A DNA stretch of 64,000 nt from NCBI RefSeq assembly GCF_016801865.2, contig NC_068938.1, positions 183,481,754 to 183,545,753 on the forward strand, given 5' to 3'. Shown here in pieces: positions 34,690 to 45,847 of the stretch. This stretch comes from Culex pipiens pallens. Its lineage: Eukaryota > Arthropoda > Insecta > Diptera > Culicidae. Every line of letters begins with the position of its first letter. Positions within the stretch are counted from its first letter, which is position 1. A program made the position numbers and the translations under genes. The notes beneath the pieces are model-generated. The model made no database searches. It was not told where the DNA came from and saw only the letters and a list, made by a program, of their open reading frames with translations.

Positions 34690-35049
34690 TGTGGTGTACA
34701 TTACACAAAGCGGAAAAAACCACTCATAATTCAAACCAGAACAAAGCTCTCACCGTGCGCGCTGACTCTTCCCAGTTAACGCAATTTCACGCCGATCAAC
34801 GAAACAAGAACCGGCGCAGAAGATTTATCGTTCTTCACACCCAATATGACTTAATAACCGTTTGTACTCGTTGCTCGGTACTCCGTCCGTCAGTCCGTGA
34901 CTCGGAGAGCCCGCACGGATTCGACCGAGAAAAAACAAAAACATCCCATTAATCAATCTCCCTCGGGGCCGACCCTAACCTCACACAGCTTTGGACACGG
35001 CAGAACGTGCCCCACGTCTTCAACAACCTCCAACGTGAATCCGACGAAG
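34690..35049 (+). promoter_or_regulatory. candidate alternative first exon or promoter
   Basis: Balanced, CpG-containing sequence inside AT-rich flanks. A TCAGTCC initiator-like motif at about 34,889 is followed about 28 bp later by GGATTCG, near where a downstream promoter element would sit. The block ends at ACGAAG|GTGTGT, an acceptable donor (GT at 35,050). Short + frames here lack protein-like features, so an untranslated exon is more likely than a coding one. No direct link to another exon can be shown. Confidence 0.25.
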
Positions 35050-37289
35050 GTGTGTTATTTATTTTCATTTCTCACCTCGCAGGCGTACTCACCATACAAT
35101 TAACCTATCATTAAAATCACCTCGCCTCGCCTCGTGTATTTTTCTTTTCAATTTCTTTATTTATTTCGCATTCTTCTTCTTCGCCGCAAACTCATCAACA
35201 CTGATTTTTCAATCATCATCATTATCGAGGTTGTGCAGACGCTCACAATCGACCGTCGAGGGGTCCGACAATGTAGAGTCGTGGTCGCGTCCACGCGAGG
35301 GGCGCACGCTCTGTGTGGTGTGGTGAGTTGAATTGACAGCCAGCGGAGCGTTAATCGACCTCATTACCAACTCACCAACGTCGGTGGGGAAAACGGGGGT
35401 CTCATTTTGAAAAATTGTTTAAAAATTAATTATGATAAAATTAATTAATTTTTTCCACCTCGCGGGCACACTTTCGCGGTGATTGAGTACAAAAATGCGC
35501 GAGGCCTCTCCCCGACAGCAATTTAGTACCGACCTCTCGATGCTCATTAAGTGTGCGAGTTAACAACTTTATGATAATTATCGTGTGGTTTGGGTTGGGG
35601 CCCCCGATAATTCGCCATTATGGCCGGGTTAATTACATCACGTGAGAGCTGTTCAACACGGGGAGCACTCGAAGCTGTCGATGGATTTTGATGGTTGTTT
35701 TTTTTTTTTCAATTATTTATTTTTTAGGGTGAAACACGATAATCACCACTTTGGTAGCTGGTTGGAAAACAATAATTATAGATGGGAGCTTCTGTAAGTT
35801 TTTTGATCTAAACCTGGGCCAAAATCGGAGAAGAGATCAAAGATTGACGTTTCGTCAGTTTTGAAATTAGATGTTACTTGAAGCGAGATAATTTGAGTCA
35901 AACAATCAATTTCGTAACAATCTTCACCGAGTTGCTCATTTGGAAATATTCACAACGAGTTGCTCAACTCTGTCAGTGCTGGTAGGCTCTCACGAAGAGA
36001 GCGAGATTTTTGCTCTCTCTCTCTCTCTCTCTCTCTCGAGCAGGTAGGCGTAATCTCGTTCTCTCGTTCACGCGAGCGCTCATGAGCACAGATAACGACA
36101 AGCGAGAGAAAATCAACACTGTAACTCGCTGATGAGTGCTCATTAATTGTGATAGCGAAAATTCACTGCTAATAAATTCCTCTCTAACCATCCATCAAAA
36201 CGAACCAAATTGACCACCTTACGGACATAATCCAGGCTTCGCATCTCTTTTGACTTCTCGCCCCAAGCCCCAATCAATAACCTCTCCTTTGTACATAACT
36301 ACCAATCCTAAACCTTACGACAAAAACCGGGCAAAACAGCAACAAAAAGGTCCGCCGCCGTCAGTCAGTCACGCCGAAAAGATGACTGATATCGATACCC
36401 GGCTTGACTTTGGCCGTCCTGCCTATCCAAATATAACCTTAATTGACACATTACTCACCACTGGGCACAAAAGAGTCACGAGGAGCAATGAAAAAAAAGC
36501 AACTCGCTTCGGTCAACTTCTTTTGATGATTATTATCACCGTGAGTGTATAGTTTGTGTGTTCCGATTCTGTTGGGTTGTGGGGGTTGTCCGAGAAGAGC
36601 GTAACTGATTTTTTGCTTTTTTTTTTAGCTAAAATCAATTTTACTGTGAAATTTACACTGTAAACAGTGCAAGCTAAAGACGCTTTCTGAAATTAAAGTG
36701 GCGTAGTCTACGAACGTTCCCCTTAAAATGAGGGCAATCAGAGTGACAAGACAACAATATTGTATTCAACAAGCTATGAAATAGTTGCTTGAATGTGATA
36801 TTTTAAGAATAGCAAAAATGAACAAAAGATATGTTTACTGGGTACAGGTGGCGGGTCTTATGAGAATACGTGCAAGTTTTTAACCACATTTTAACGCAAG
36901 AAGAACATTATACATTATCACACAAAATGTATCATGCAAATCATGGTGTTTGTTGCAAAAAGGTCCAAAAGCCCTGCGTGAATTTGCATATACGGTAAAA
37001 AATACGCTCATAAATCATTTCTGACCACATTTTTATTTCAACGCAAAAAATAAAAAAAAATACATAACAACTTTGGTTCCCTTCAGGGATGCCAAAATCT
37101 ATGTATGCCTGTGCATTTGTCTGAAATTCGAATATATCAATTTACAGTCATGGAATGAAACACAGACGAACGAGCTGTCAAGTTAGTTCCCTTTACTGAT
37201 CCATTTCCTACATTTATTTTTTTTCATTTGCAACCATTTAAAGAAGAATTTTTAAAGAAAATTTTTTAAACGCTTTTCCATGACTAACC
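35050..37289. other. single-copy non-coding stretch with GA/CT-rich motifs
   Basis: GC-richer in parts (35,100-35,690; 36,000-36,500) with a CT run at 36,013-36,039 and scattered GAGAG motifs, which in flies are GAGA-factor sites. AT-rich after 36,600. No supported exon. Confidence 0.4.
36013..36039. repeat. CT dinucleotide microsatellite
   Basis: About 13 CT repeats ending in CTCGAG. Confidence 0.9.
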
Positions 37290-37291
37290 TA

Positions 37292-38784
37292 CAGTATGTA
37301 AAAAAAGTATTTACACCCCTTGGGCACTATGCACATTTTGTGATGAAACATGTAAAAAATTTAAAGTTTGACAGGAACCTAGTACTACGTTTTGTTCAAA
37401 AACTCATGCCAAACATTTTACTACAAAAAGCTCATGAAAAGATGATTTCTATAAAAAGTTATATAACAAATACTATTACGAAAATAAAAAAGGTGCAAAA
37501 AAAGTTTGTACACCTTTCGAAAAATTAACATAAATAATGTTATTTGTTGACAAATCACCATAAATCCAGTCTCCCAACTCCAAATAGGCATCCTTGACTG
37601 ATTAAAAGAAGAATTTGGATTGAATATAAAGTTTACTAACTACTTAGTATAAAAGTTTATATAACTCTGGAAATTCTATATAAAACTTATCTAAACCTAA
37701 TTTTGCAAACTTTTAATTCAACTAAATGTCAATATATTACCATATAATTGCTAAATAAACATTTTGGAGTGGGTATAACACCGTTTTGGGGGTATTTGTA
37801 TCGATGGAATAGATTTTTCGTTGGAATTTCGTACCAACCCGGAATTACGTCGTAGGAAAATCCGCCGGCATCCGAAACGGTCCACGATTCACAAGTCAAC
37901 CTATGTGGAATCGGAAAGGGCATAAAATTTCCGATCTTTTGATACCCATACATCTAGGTTTTCTTTAAAACCTACGTTTTAAAATACCTAAGCAAAAACG
38001 TTGTTATGGTTTCGTTTGAGCAACCTGCCAAAAATGTATGGAATTTCGTAATTTTTGTTCTCGTGGATCAAACTTACTTTTTGCCCAGGTATTCAAAAAC
38101 GTAGGTTTTAAAGAAAACCTAGATGTTTGGGTATCAAAAGATCGGAAATTTTATGCCCTTTCCGATTCCACATAGGTTGACTTGTGAATCGTGGACCGGT
38201 TCGGATGCCGGCGGATTTTCCTACGACGTAATTCCGGGTTGGTACGAAATTCCAACGAAAAATCTATTCTATCGATACAAATACCCCCAAAACGGTGTTA
38301 TACCCACTCCAAAATGTTTATTTAGCAATTATATGGTAATATATTGACATTTAGTTGAATTAAAAGTTTGCAAAATTAGGTTTAGATAAGTTTTATATAG
38401 AATTTCCAGAGTTATATAAACTTTTATACTAAGTAGTTAGTAAACTTTATATTCAATCCAAATTCTTCTTTTAATCAGTCAAGGATGCCTATTTGGAGTT
38501 GGAAGACTGGATTTATGGTGATTTGTCAACAAATAACATTATTTATGTTAATTTTTCGAAAGGTGTACATACTTTTTTTGCACCTTTTTTATTTTCGTAA
38601 TAGTATTTGTTATATAACTTTTTATAGAAATCATCTTTTCATGAGCTTTTTGTAGCAAAATGTTTGGCATGAGTTTCTGAACAAAACGTAGTACTAGGTT
38701 CCTGTCAAACTTTAAATTTTTTACATGTTTCATCACAAAATGTGCATAGTGCCCAAGGGGTGTAAATACTTTTTTTACATACTG
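37292..38784. mobile_element. 1.5-kb palindromic Tc1/mariner-like element with captured coding-like segment
   Basis: The termini CAGTATGTAAAAAAAGTA and inverse are flanked by TA (37,290-37,291; 38,785-38,786). The two arms are nearly identical over about 690 bp and meet at a loop of about 100 bp near 38,040. Each arm carries the same 74-codon open frame (minus 37,729-37,953; plus 38,123-38,347) containing CESWT, DAGGFSYDVIPGWYEIP and PQNGVIPTPK; the two translations differ at only three residues. This segment is GC-richer and more protein-like than the rest. It may be captured host or transposon coding sequence. No transposase catalytic motif is visible. Confidence 0.88.
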
Positions 38785-39065
38785 TATTTAAAAATATTAT
38801 ATGAAACTACATTATTTTTCAAAGTAAAAACAATTGGCTTAAAAAGATGCCAAATCTCTCAGAAATAGTGATCTCATAAATTCGCTTCAACGCAGAACCT
38901 CAAATTTTTTCAAAAATGCCCAGCTTTAAAAGAATTCAAATTTTATGTTCATGAAAACCTTCATTCAAACCTAACGGAAAACCAAATCATATTTTTTAAA
39001 TATTCAAAAGCTAGTCATTTTGGAACAATATGAGAAATAGTTTGAATTAATTAAAAAAAAAAGCA
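38785..39065. other. AT-rich spacer
   Basis: AT-rich non-coding sequence between two elements; nothing recognised. Confidence 0.4.
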
Positions 39066-39627
39066 ACTAGCTTTATCCACCTAAGTGGTTGGTGTCTTCT
39101 TCACTCTTTACCAACTATTGATGATTCGACGGGTTTGGACACAAATTTCATATAGTTTTTCTTAAAATCCGCAAAAAAGTACACAAATATCACTTAAGTG
39201 GTCATAACTCGAGACAGGGTTGCCAGATCTTTGATGTTTTAGACTCGTTGGAAATTGCGATTGCGATTACCTAACCAACGATGTATAAAATGACGACATT
39301 TGAATCGATTTCCGGTCACTTATCCAACAACATCCAACATCCGGATAATTACAAAAACACATTTTTATACATAACTTTTGAACTACATATCAAAACTTTA
39401 TAAAAACCAACAGGTACTTATGGGATCTTAAACCAAATTCGATTTGCAACTGGTTTGACCAAAATCGGTTCAGCCAGTGCTGAGAAAACGCAATGAGAAT
39501 TTTGGTCACATACACACACACATACACACAAACAGACATTTGTTCAGTTTTCGATTCTGAGTCAATGGGTACACATGAAGGTAGGTCTACGAGCTTTCTG
39601 TGAAAGGTTAAGTGAGGAAGGCAAAAA
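39066..39627 (-). mobile_element. family A repeat, copy 3, inverted
   Basis: Read on the minus strand it begins TTGCCTTCCTCACTTAACC, includes TTTCGATTCTGAG-type inverse blocks, a CA/TG microsatellite (39,510-39,535) and GAGACAGGGTTGCCAGATCT, and ends at GTGGATAAAGC. It contains one recognisable 164-bp-type unit. Confidence 0.82.
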
Positions 39628-40874
39628 GTGCAGCTCATTTTTTTAACTATGACAAAAATATGTAATTTCCGATTATATTTCGAATAATACGAAAATTCTT
39701 AGAAACTGATCTAAGAAAAACAATTTTTCAAAAACTGTTTTGCAATTCCGCTGTGACACTGTCAACTTTTTCTGTCCTTCTGGAAAAACGAAACGGCCTA
39801 CTTTTCTCTACCAAAAATTACAGAATTGAAAATTAAAACGTTTCAATACCAGTACTGAAAAGTTCTACTTTTCAGCACTGTAATGGGTGCTGAAAACTTG
39901 AACTTTCAACACTAGTTTCGAAAAGTAACTATTTGATATTTTTTTTTTATTTTGAACGGTGCATTTAGTGAACACATGAATGTTGACATAAAATTCCATT
40001 CTAGAATCATTATTCAAAAACTCGTTGCAAAATAAGATTTTTTCAGCAGCAAATCTTCTTTTTGCAACTTGTTGCATAAACTACTATTATTCAAATATGT
40101 TTCGAGCTTAAAGGTTAAAAAATAGTACAGCGATTTTTACATCTTCTCTGATATCAATAAAACTTTGTAGACATTTTGTTCTGAGCTTATTTAAGCCATT
40201 TTAGTTAGGGACCTACATAGGGAAATGAAATGTTGTGGGAGAACCCAACACCCAAAGTCATTCAAATTTAAGGTTAAAAAACTTGTAGTTTTTCTTTCGT
40301 GCTGGCACTTTTCTTATACCGAACATCCACAAACATAACAAAAACTACCAGATTATCATGAACAACAGTTTTACAATACTTGTAATTGTTATAAGTCTCG
40401 TTTTTTTTGCCAAAACTATTTTAAATTGATTCCAACCTTGTTCTTGCATGATCTTGTTGCTCAATTGGAACCCCAATTTGACAGTTCGATTGGAACCCTG
40501 AGAGTGACATTTCGCCTCTCCATATAGGCTCTTTAATTTTAGTGTATATGGAGCATGTAGAACTCGAAAATGACATTTCAGAAAGACGTAAGTTATTCCA
40601 ATAATTTAACTATTCCTGTATCTCCAAGCCGTTGCTTCGGATCAAAAAGTGTTCAAAGAATTAGGTTGAAATTTTGAAGGGCTTTCCGAAAGAACATTGA
40701 AAGAAAAATACACGCCATTTCCATGAGATTTTTGTTTTTTCTTTTTTTTTCGGCTCACCTTCAATAGCCCAAGATTTTTTCGTTTAAATTTTTTGTGGAG
40801 GAAGCCTAATATGTTGCAAAAAGCCGCACGCATGATGCAGGATGGAGCAAGTCTTCTGAAAAAAAAATGCAAGT
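39628..40874. other. AT-rich stretch with a fragment of family F
   Basis: The subsegment 40,616-40,730 (CCAAGCCGTTGC, GGCTTTCCGAAAG, GAAAGAAAAATACACGCCA) matches the family F arms at 25.7 and 27.5 kb. The remainder is AT-rich, with a duplicated word TTGGAACCC near 40,465-40,500. No supported gene. Confidence 0.5.
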
Positions 40875-41887
40875 GGGTCATTCCATCTCATCTGAGTACA
40901 CTTTTGGACTCTACGTTCACCGATTTGGTCCAAACTTGGATTTTTGGCACCGCCCTCTATTTTGCTGATTTTCTAAAAAAACTTTTTTTTTTCTTTTAAT
41001 CATAACTTTGCAAATACTTGAGCAATAGACTTTCTACAGGTTGCATTTTATAGAAAATTGTCCAAGGAATTCGATAAAAATAAAAATAAAAAAAAAATGC
41101 CCACTTAAATTATATTTTAGTGTTTTAAGTATTAAAATTCGATTTTGACCTGTTCTTTATAATTTTATTTGATTTATTTTATCACCATCGTGTTTATCTG
41201 ACAATTTTACATAAAAATCAATGTAGACCTCAAACTAAAATGAACTATTGGCGAGATACAGCGATTTTACTGAAGAAAGTTTGATTTTGCGCAGCACTTG
41301 GTAGTACATGGTGTACTTTTCAACAAAAAGGGATGAATCCCGCTTAGTTCGATTTTTATATTTGAGAAACTTATTTCGGATTTGAATTTATAGGACAGAG
41401 TGCAGCGCAAAATCAAACTTTTTTCATTCAAATCGCTGTATCTCGCCAATAGTTCATTTTAGTTTGAGGTCTACATTGATTATTATGTTAAATTGTCTGG
41501 GGAGCACGACGGTGATAAAATAAAACAAATAAAAACATAAGAAGTTGATCAAAACTGATTTTTAATGCTTAAAACGTTGAAATATAATATTAGTTGGCAT
41601 TTAAGGGTTTAAAATTATATTTTTATCGAATTTCTTGCACAATTTTCTATAAAATGCAACCTGTAGAAAATCTTTTGCTCAAATAGTTGCAAAGTTATGA
41701 TTAAAAGAAAAAAAAGTTTTTTAGAAAATCTTCAAAAAGAGGGCGGTGCCAAAAATAGAGAGATGATCAGATCAGCACCAAACTTGGGATTTCTGTTAAC
41801 TATCGATAGATGAACGTTCCCTCCAAGTTTGATCCAAATCGGTGAAGGTCGAGTCCAAAAGTGTACTCAGTTGACCTGGAATGACTC
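40875..41887. mobile_element. palindromic element (family G), copy 2
   Basis: Runs from GGGTCATTCCATCTCATCTG to CAGTTGACCTGGAATGACTC. Colinear with 9,659-10,738, except that about 50 bp around the CTATCGATAG block are deleted from the left arm. The dyad centre, near 41,355, again has a 60-codon frame, here on the minus strand (41,267-41,449). Confidence 0.9.
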
Positions 41888-43196
41888 AAATATATTTTAT
41901 TTAAACTATTTTTTATAAAGTGGTCTAGTTTGATCCGATTTTGAAATCGTTCAAACAGTAAAAAATGAGGTAGGTTTTATTTACCGTTTTAACATTATCG
42001 TACAATTAATGATAGTGCCGAGAGTAATCGATTGATTGAACAATTAAATTAGTTGTGAGTGTGAGGAAGATATGAACCTCGATGAGTTAAGCAACGTTTT
42101 GAAATCAACTTCTCGTGGAAACTGTGCTTCTATTTGTCTGAGATATTTTTCCGAGCTAAATTCAAATTATTCTTGACGATGAAAAAAAATACACCAGCAA
42201 ATCCGCAAACGGATAAGTGTAACAAGCGAAGCCAGGCACACAGATTTGCACTCATGGAAGAACACACTGTCATTCGCTTTGAAGTGTGAGATGCAGAAAA
42301 AAAACGAGGTGAATAATTCAAAGCACGGCTTTATTACATCAATCATAACACCTTTTTTTCTTCACATGCAACGATGCAACCCTCTGTTTGTTCTCTCTGT
42401 GTGAGTGTTTGTGGTATGCATTTAAGTCACTGAAAACATACGTGCTTGTGTAGTTAGGTGCGGTTTAGTCACTTTGACACCTGAGTTTAATCACCTTGAG
42501 TGTTTCAAGCTTTTCAGTGAAATTTATATCTTTGTACTTTGAAATTAAGCAAATTTCAAAGTTTGATGGTTTTTAAAAAGAATTAACAAATCATATATAT
42601 TAGGATCAGTACAGCTTTCTTTGCTCAAGTATGCAAACTGTCATCCAATTAGCCAAAAGCACCACATTCCTGTCAGATTCCCGCCAAAAATCTTGAAATT
42701 CCCGACATTCCTTCTCTCCCCCTTCTCAATCCAATCATTCCGGCCCGTCAGCACATAACCCTTATTAAAGTGAGATTTTGTTGGTTGTTTTCCCCACTCG
42801 AATTCGATACGCCATTCTTCTGGATCCGGTCTGTACCAGCCAGCATAAATGTGTCGTGTCTCCCCTTAACTTGTCCTCGCCCCCCACCAGAAAATTCTTT
42901 TCAGAGTCAACAGCCATGAAAAGAAGAGACAAAGATAATTGGGGAATTATGGGTGTCATAAGTTGGGCCGGATTTTCGGAACTCTCACTTTTTTTTCTTG
43001 TTAAGCTCCCGGAAAGAAATGATTTTGTTTGGGGGCAAAAGAGCTTTAAGAAGCTTACCGAAAAATGCGTGCCAATTTTCACGCTGGAGGGTTATCAACT
43101 AGGGGAGGTGACTGGTGTTGGGTTTGACTTGGGGAAGGGAGAGAGAAGTGTAAATTGAATGTCTGAATTGGAAAGAGTTTGACTTAAATTAGATCT
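41888..43196. other. single-copy non-coding stretch
   Basis: Balanced composition at 42,640-43,150, with overlapping frames of 105-126 codons in opposite directions and no recognisable domains. I see no splice or domain evidence to promote either to a gene. Confidence 0.4.
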
Positions 43197-44833
43197 TTCC
43201 CGGGCAGACAATAACAAATCCTGTTAAAATAACAAATAGTGTTATTATTTTATCCTGAAGTTCAACTTCAAGAAGAAAAAATAATAACAGTTTCTGATAA
43301 AATAACAAAATTTGGTATTGAAGTGATATTATGTTGAAAATGTTTAATAACACGCTAATAAGAGAAAATGTTATACATTTCATAAACTCTCCTAATAACA
43401 AAATTTGTTATTCGTTCGGTATACTGACTTAGAAATAAAATTACCATAAATAGCACAAATGGAAAAGTTTCTAAGTGTCCATAACACAATCTGTTATTAT
43501 TTTTTCTTTTGTTAAATATGTTTAGATCTTTGGGATAATTTTGTCTAATTTCGTCGGGGTCATTATTTTGGCCATGAAATGGGGTCCTTCAGCTAAAATT
43601 ATTTGAAAAAGCTGAAATTTTGAAAGTTGATTTTTTTAATTATTCGATATACCCCCTAAAGGACTTTGTTTAAAATGGTTAGAACTATGGGATAATGTTG
43701 ACCAATTTCGTCAGGGTCATTATTTTGGCCATGAAATGGGGTCCTTAAGCTTAAATTATTCTAAAAAGTTGAAATTTTTAAAGTTGATTTTTTTTAATTA
43801 TTTGATATACCCCCTAAGAGACTTTGCTAAAATTGGCTAGAACTATGGGATAATTTTGACCAATTTCGTCGGGGTTATTATTTTGGACATGAAATGGGGT
43901 TGCAAGTCAAAATTAATCCGAGAAAATTAACTTTTGAGAGTTCTTTTTTTTAAATTTTGTTATATTCCCTAACGGAATTGATTTATTTATTGACAATTTT
44001 TGATGTGTGAATAACAAAAACTGTTATTATTTTCACAGAGCCAGGAAGTGCCGAGCTTCCGTGGCCGTGAGGTTACGGGTTTCGCCTTGTAAGCGGAAGG
44101 TGATGGGTTCGATTCCTGTCTGGCTCGGCAAAGTCAGATCCCTTCAAAGAGTAATTCTACTCACTGGGAATACTGACCGGTAGGGGATGGGTTTCGACTA
44201 GCGGCGTGCTGGGTTTCCAATCCAGAGGTCGTGAGTTCGATTCTCGTACCGGGATGATGAAGTCGGAGCTGACGTTGTAGTTCGAGCTAGAGTGAGACCT
44301 CGGAGACTGCATCGGATTCAGCAAATTTTCAGCAACTTTTACTTGGAGTCGGAATCTGTGAAGTCGGGTATTTTTAGGGAGCGGAAGTCGTCGTTGACGT
44401 CATATCCTGCATCCAGAGTCGGAGTTGTCTTCAAAGTATGGATTCAAAGTCGCTTGGAGGTACCCGACTCTACAGCCCTGACTAGTACAGAGGAGTTATG
44501 GCAACTGCAGGTTTATTTGCAAATTACTAATAATCCAAAACAATAACTTTTTTTGTTGTGGAGACATACCAGTTCAATAACATTTTTTGTTATTATGCTG
44601 CTCCACCTCTCCGCACAAAATAACAAATCTTGTTATTCCTTCATGATTCCTTCTGTGTTATTGGTTTGTTATTGCAATAACAACATAATAACAGTTTAAG
44701 TTATTCTTCGAACAAATCTTTGTTGTTGATTTTTGTTATTTTAACAACTAATCCGATCATCCCAATAACATATTTCGATCTTCTCACAATATCAAAAACT
44801 GACCTTCTCATGTTATTTCCGTCTGCTCGGGAA
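43197..44833. mobile_element. CCCGGGCAGA-terminus element with AATAACA-rich arms
   Basis: TTCCCGGGCAGAC at the left faces GTCTGCTCGGGAA at the right. Both arms are rich in AATAACA/TGTTATT words. The interior has three direct units starting TGGGATAA at 43,531, 43,688 and 43,846 (157-158 bp), each holding TTTCGTCGGGGTCATTATTT or a variant. A tRNA-derived composite element sits inside at about 44,046-44,545. It shares its terminal word with 31,007-32,558 but not its interior. Confidence 0.82.
44046..44545 (+). mobile_element. composite SINE with two tRNA-like units, nested
   Basis: First unit 44,050-44,129: a perfect 7-bp acceptor stem GCCGAGC/GCTCGGC, B box GGTTCGATTCC, and an anticodon loop CTTGTAA suggesting tRNA-Thr(TGT) ancestry. 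Second unit 44,176-44,253: acceptor arms ACCGGTA/TACCGGG (six of seven pair), B box AGTTCGATTCTC and stem CTGGG/TCCAG. They are separated by about 46 nt. A body with repeated GAGTCGGA words follows. The two-tRNA layout resembles Twin SINEs reported from Culex, but I could not confirm sequence identity. The right end is approximate. Confidence 0.75.
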
Positions 44834-45450
44834 TTGACTGTTCAAAAACTATTTGTTTTACATTCCCAATTTAGCAAGCGTTTGTATATTTCCTTGTAAA
44901 CAAATCATTTTTAAATTTTTAAAATGTAGACATTTTTCTTTTCACTTTTTCCCAGCAACAGTTATAGCAAGCTAGCCTAATTTAAAAAAAAATCAACTTA
45001 CAATTAATTTCAGCTTCTTTACCCAATATTTTGAAGGAAATCGTGTATTTTCAAATTCGTTTGCAGTATTTGACTTGTATTTGACCGAACAAAATCCTAT
45101 TTTCTAAAGAATTACTCCACATAGAACTTTTCAAACAAACGCCGACAAAAGAGAGCAATTTTGTGGAACAGCATGGCACTACAAAAACGTTGATTATCTC
45201 TGGTGGCTACTCCTGCTGCTGCTGACTGTTGATGATGATCTATTGCCCCTCGCACACTTGCCAGGAGGAGGTTTCCCTTATTCGGGCAGACTTGCTGGCT
45301 GGCTGGCGATTTGCGCCCAAAATGGGGTTTTAAATTGTTCCCAGCGGGTCGTCCCTATTGAGGTGGGTTGCTACTTGTGTTTGCGGTGCTGAGTTTTTTT
45401 TCTCGTTTTATTTCTTACAGTTTTTGGTGAGTTGGTAATTTTTGGGAGAG
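44834..45450. other. non-coding stretch
   Basis: AT-rich, then GC-richer with CTGCTGCTGCTG and CTGGCTGGCTGG runs (45,205-45,310). No gene supported. Confidence 0.4.
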
Positions 45451-45847
45451 TACACCCAGAACTGGGCATCGGCATACGAGAGGATAAAGAGCACGATTCG
45501 GTAGTAAAATGGTACTGTGTGCGGACGGAGAGGATACATCCCAAAATTACCGAGAGTACTTTACTCATGGTTCATTTTGCAAAAAAGTTCATCTATCAAA
45601 AAAAAAAAAAAGTGCCGGTACCGAGACTCGAACCCAAGACCTTCGGCATATTGAACCGTGCCTTTGCCGTATGGGCCACCATGGTTCGGTGACTAAATGG
45701 CGGTCGTTTGTCCATATAAGCCACTCATAGGATGAACTGTTCCAATGAACGAATGAACACGCGAGAGGACTTTACTCTCGCAATATAGCACTTTCCTCAC
45801 GTTTATTTTCGTGAGGACTATCCCCTCGTTCTTTAACTTTGGGTGTA
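45451..45847 (-). mobile_element. TIR-bounded element with tRNA-like core, copy 2
   Basis: TACACCCAGAACTGGGC at the left and CTTTGGGTGTA at the right are inverted ends. On the minus strand (about 45,693-45,612) there is a tRNA-like segment with CCATGGTGGCCCATACGG and a B box GGTTCGAGTCTC. An A run and GTTCATTTTGCAAAAAAGTT follow. The architecture matches 17,483-17,900, but the sequence is well diverged. Confidence 0.7.

Noticed and set aside
42765..43158. Opposing frames of 105 and 126 codons
   Set aside because: Mutual overlap, no domain, no splice signals that define an exon.
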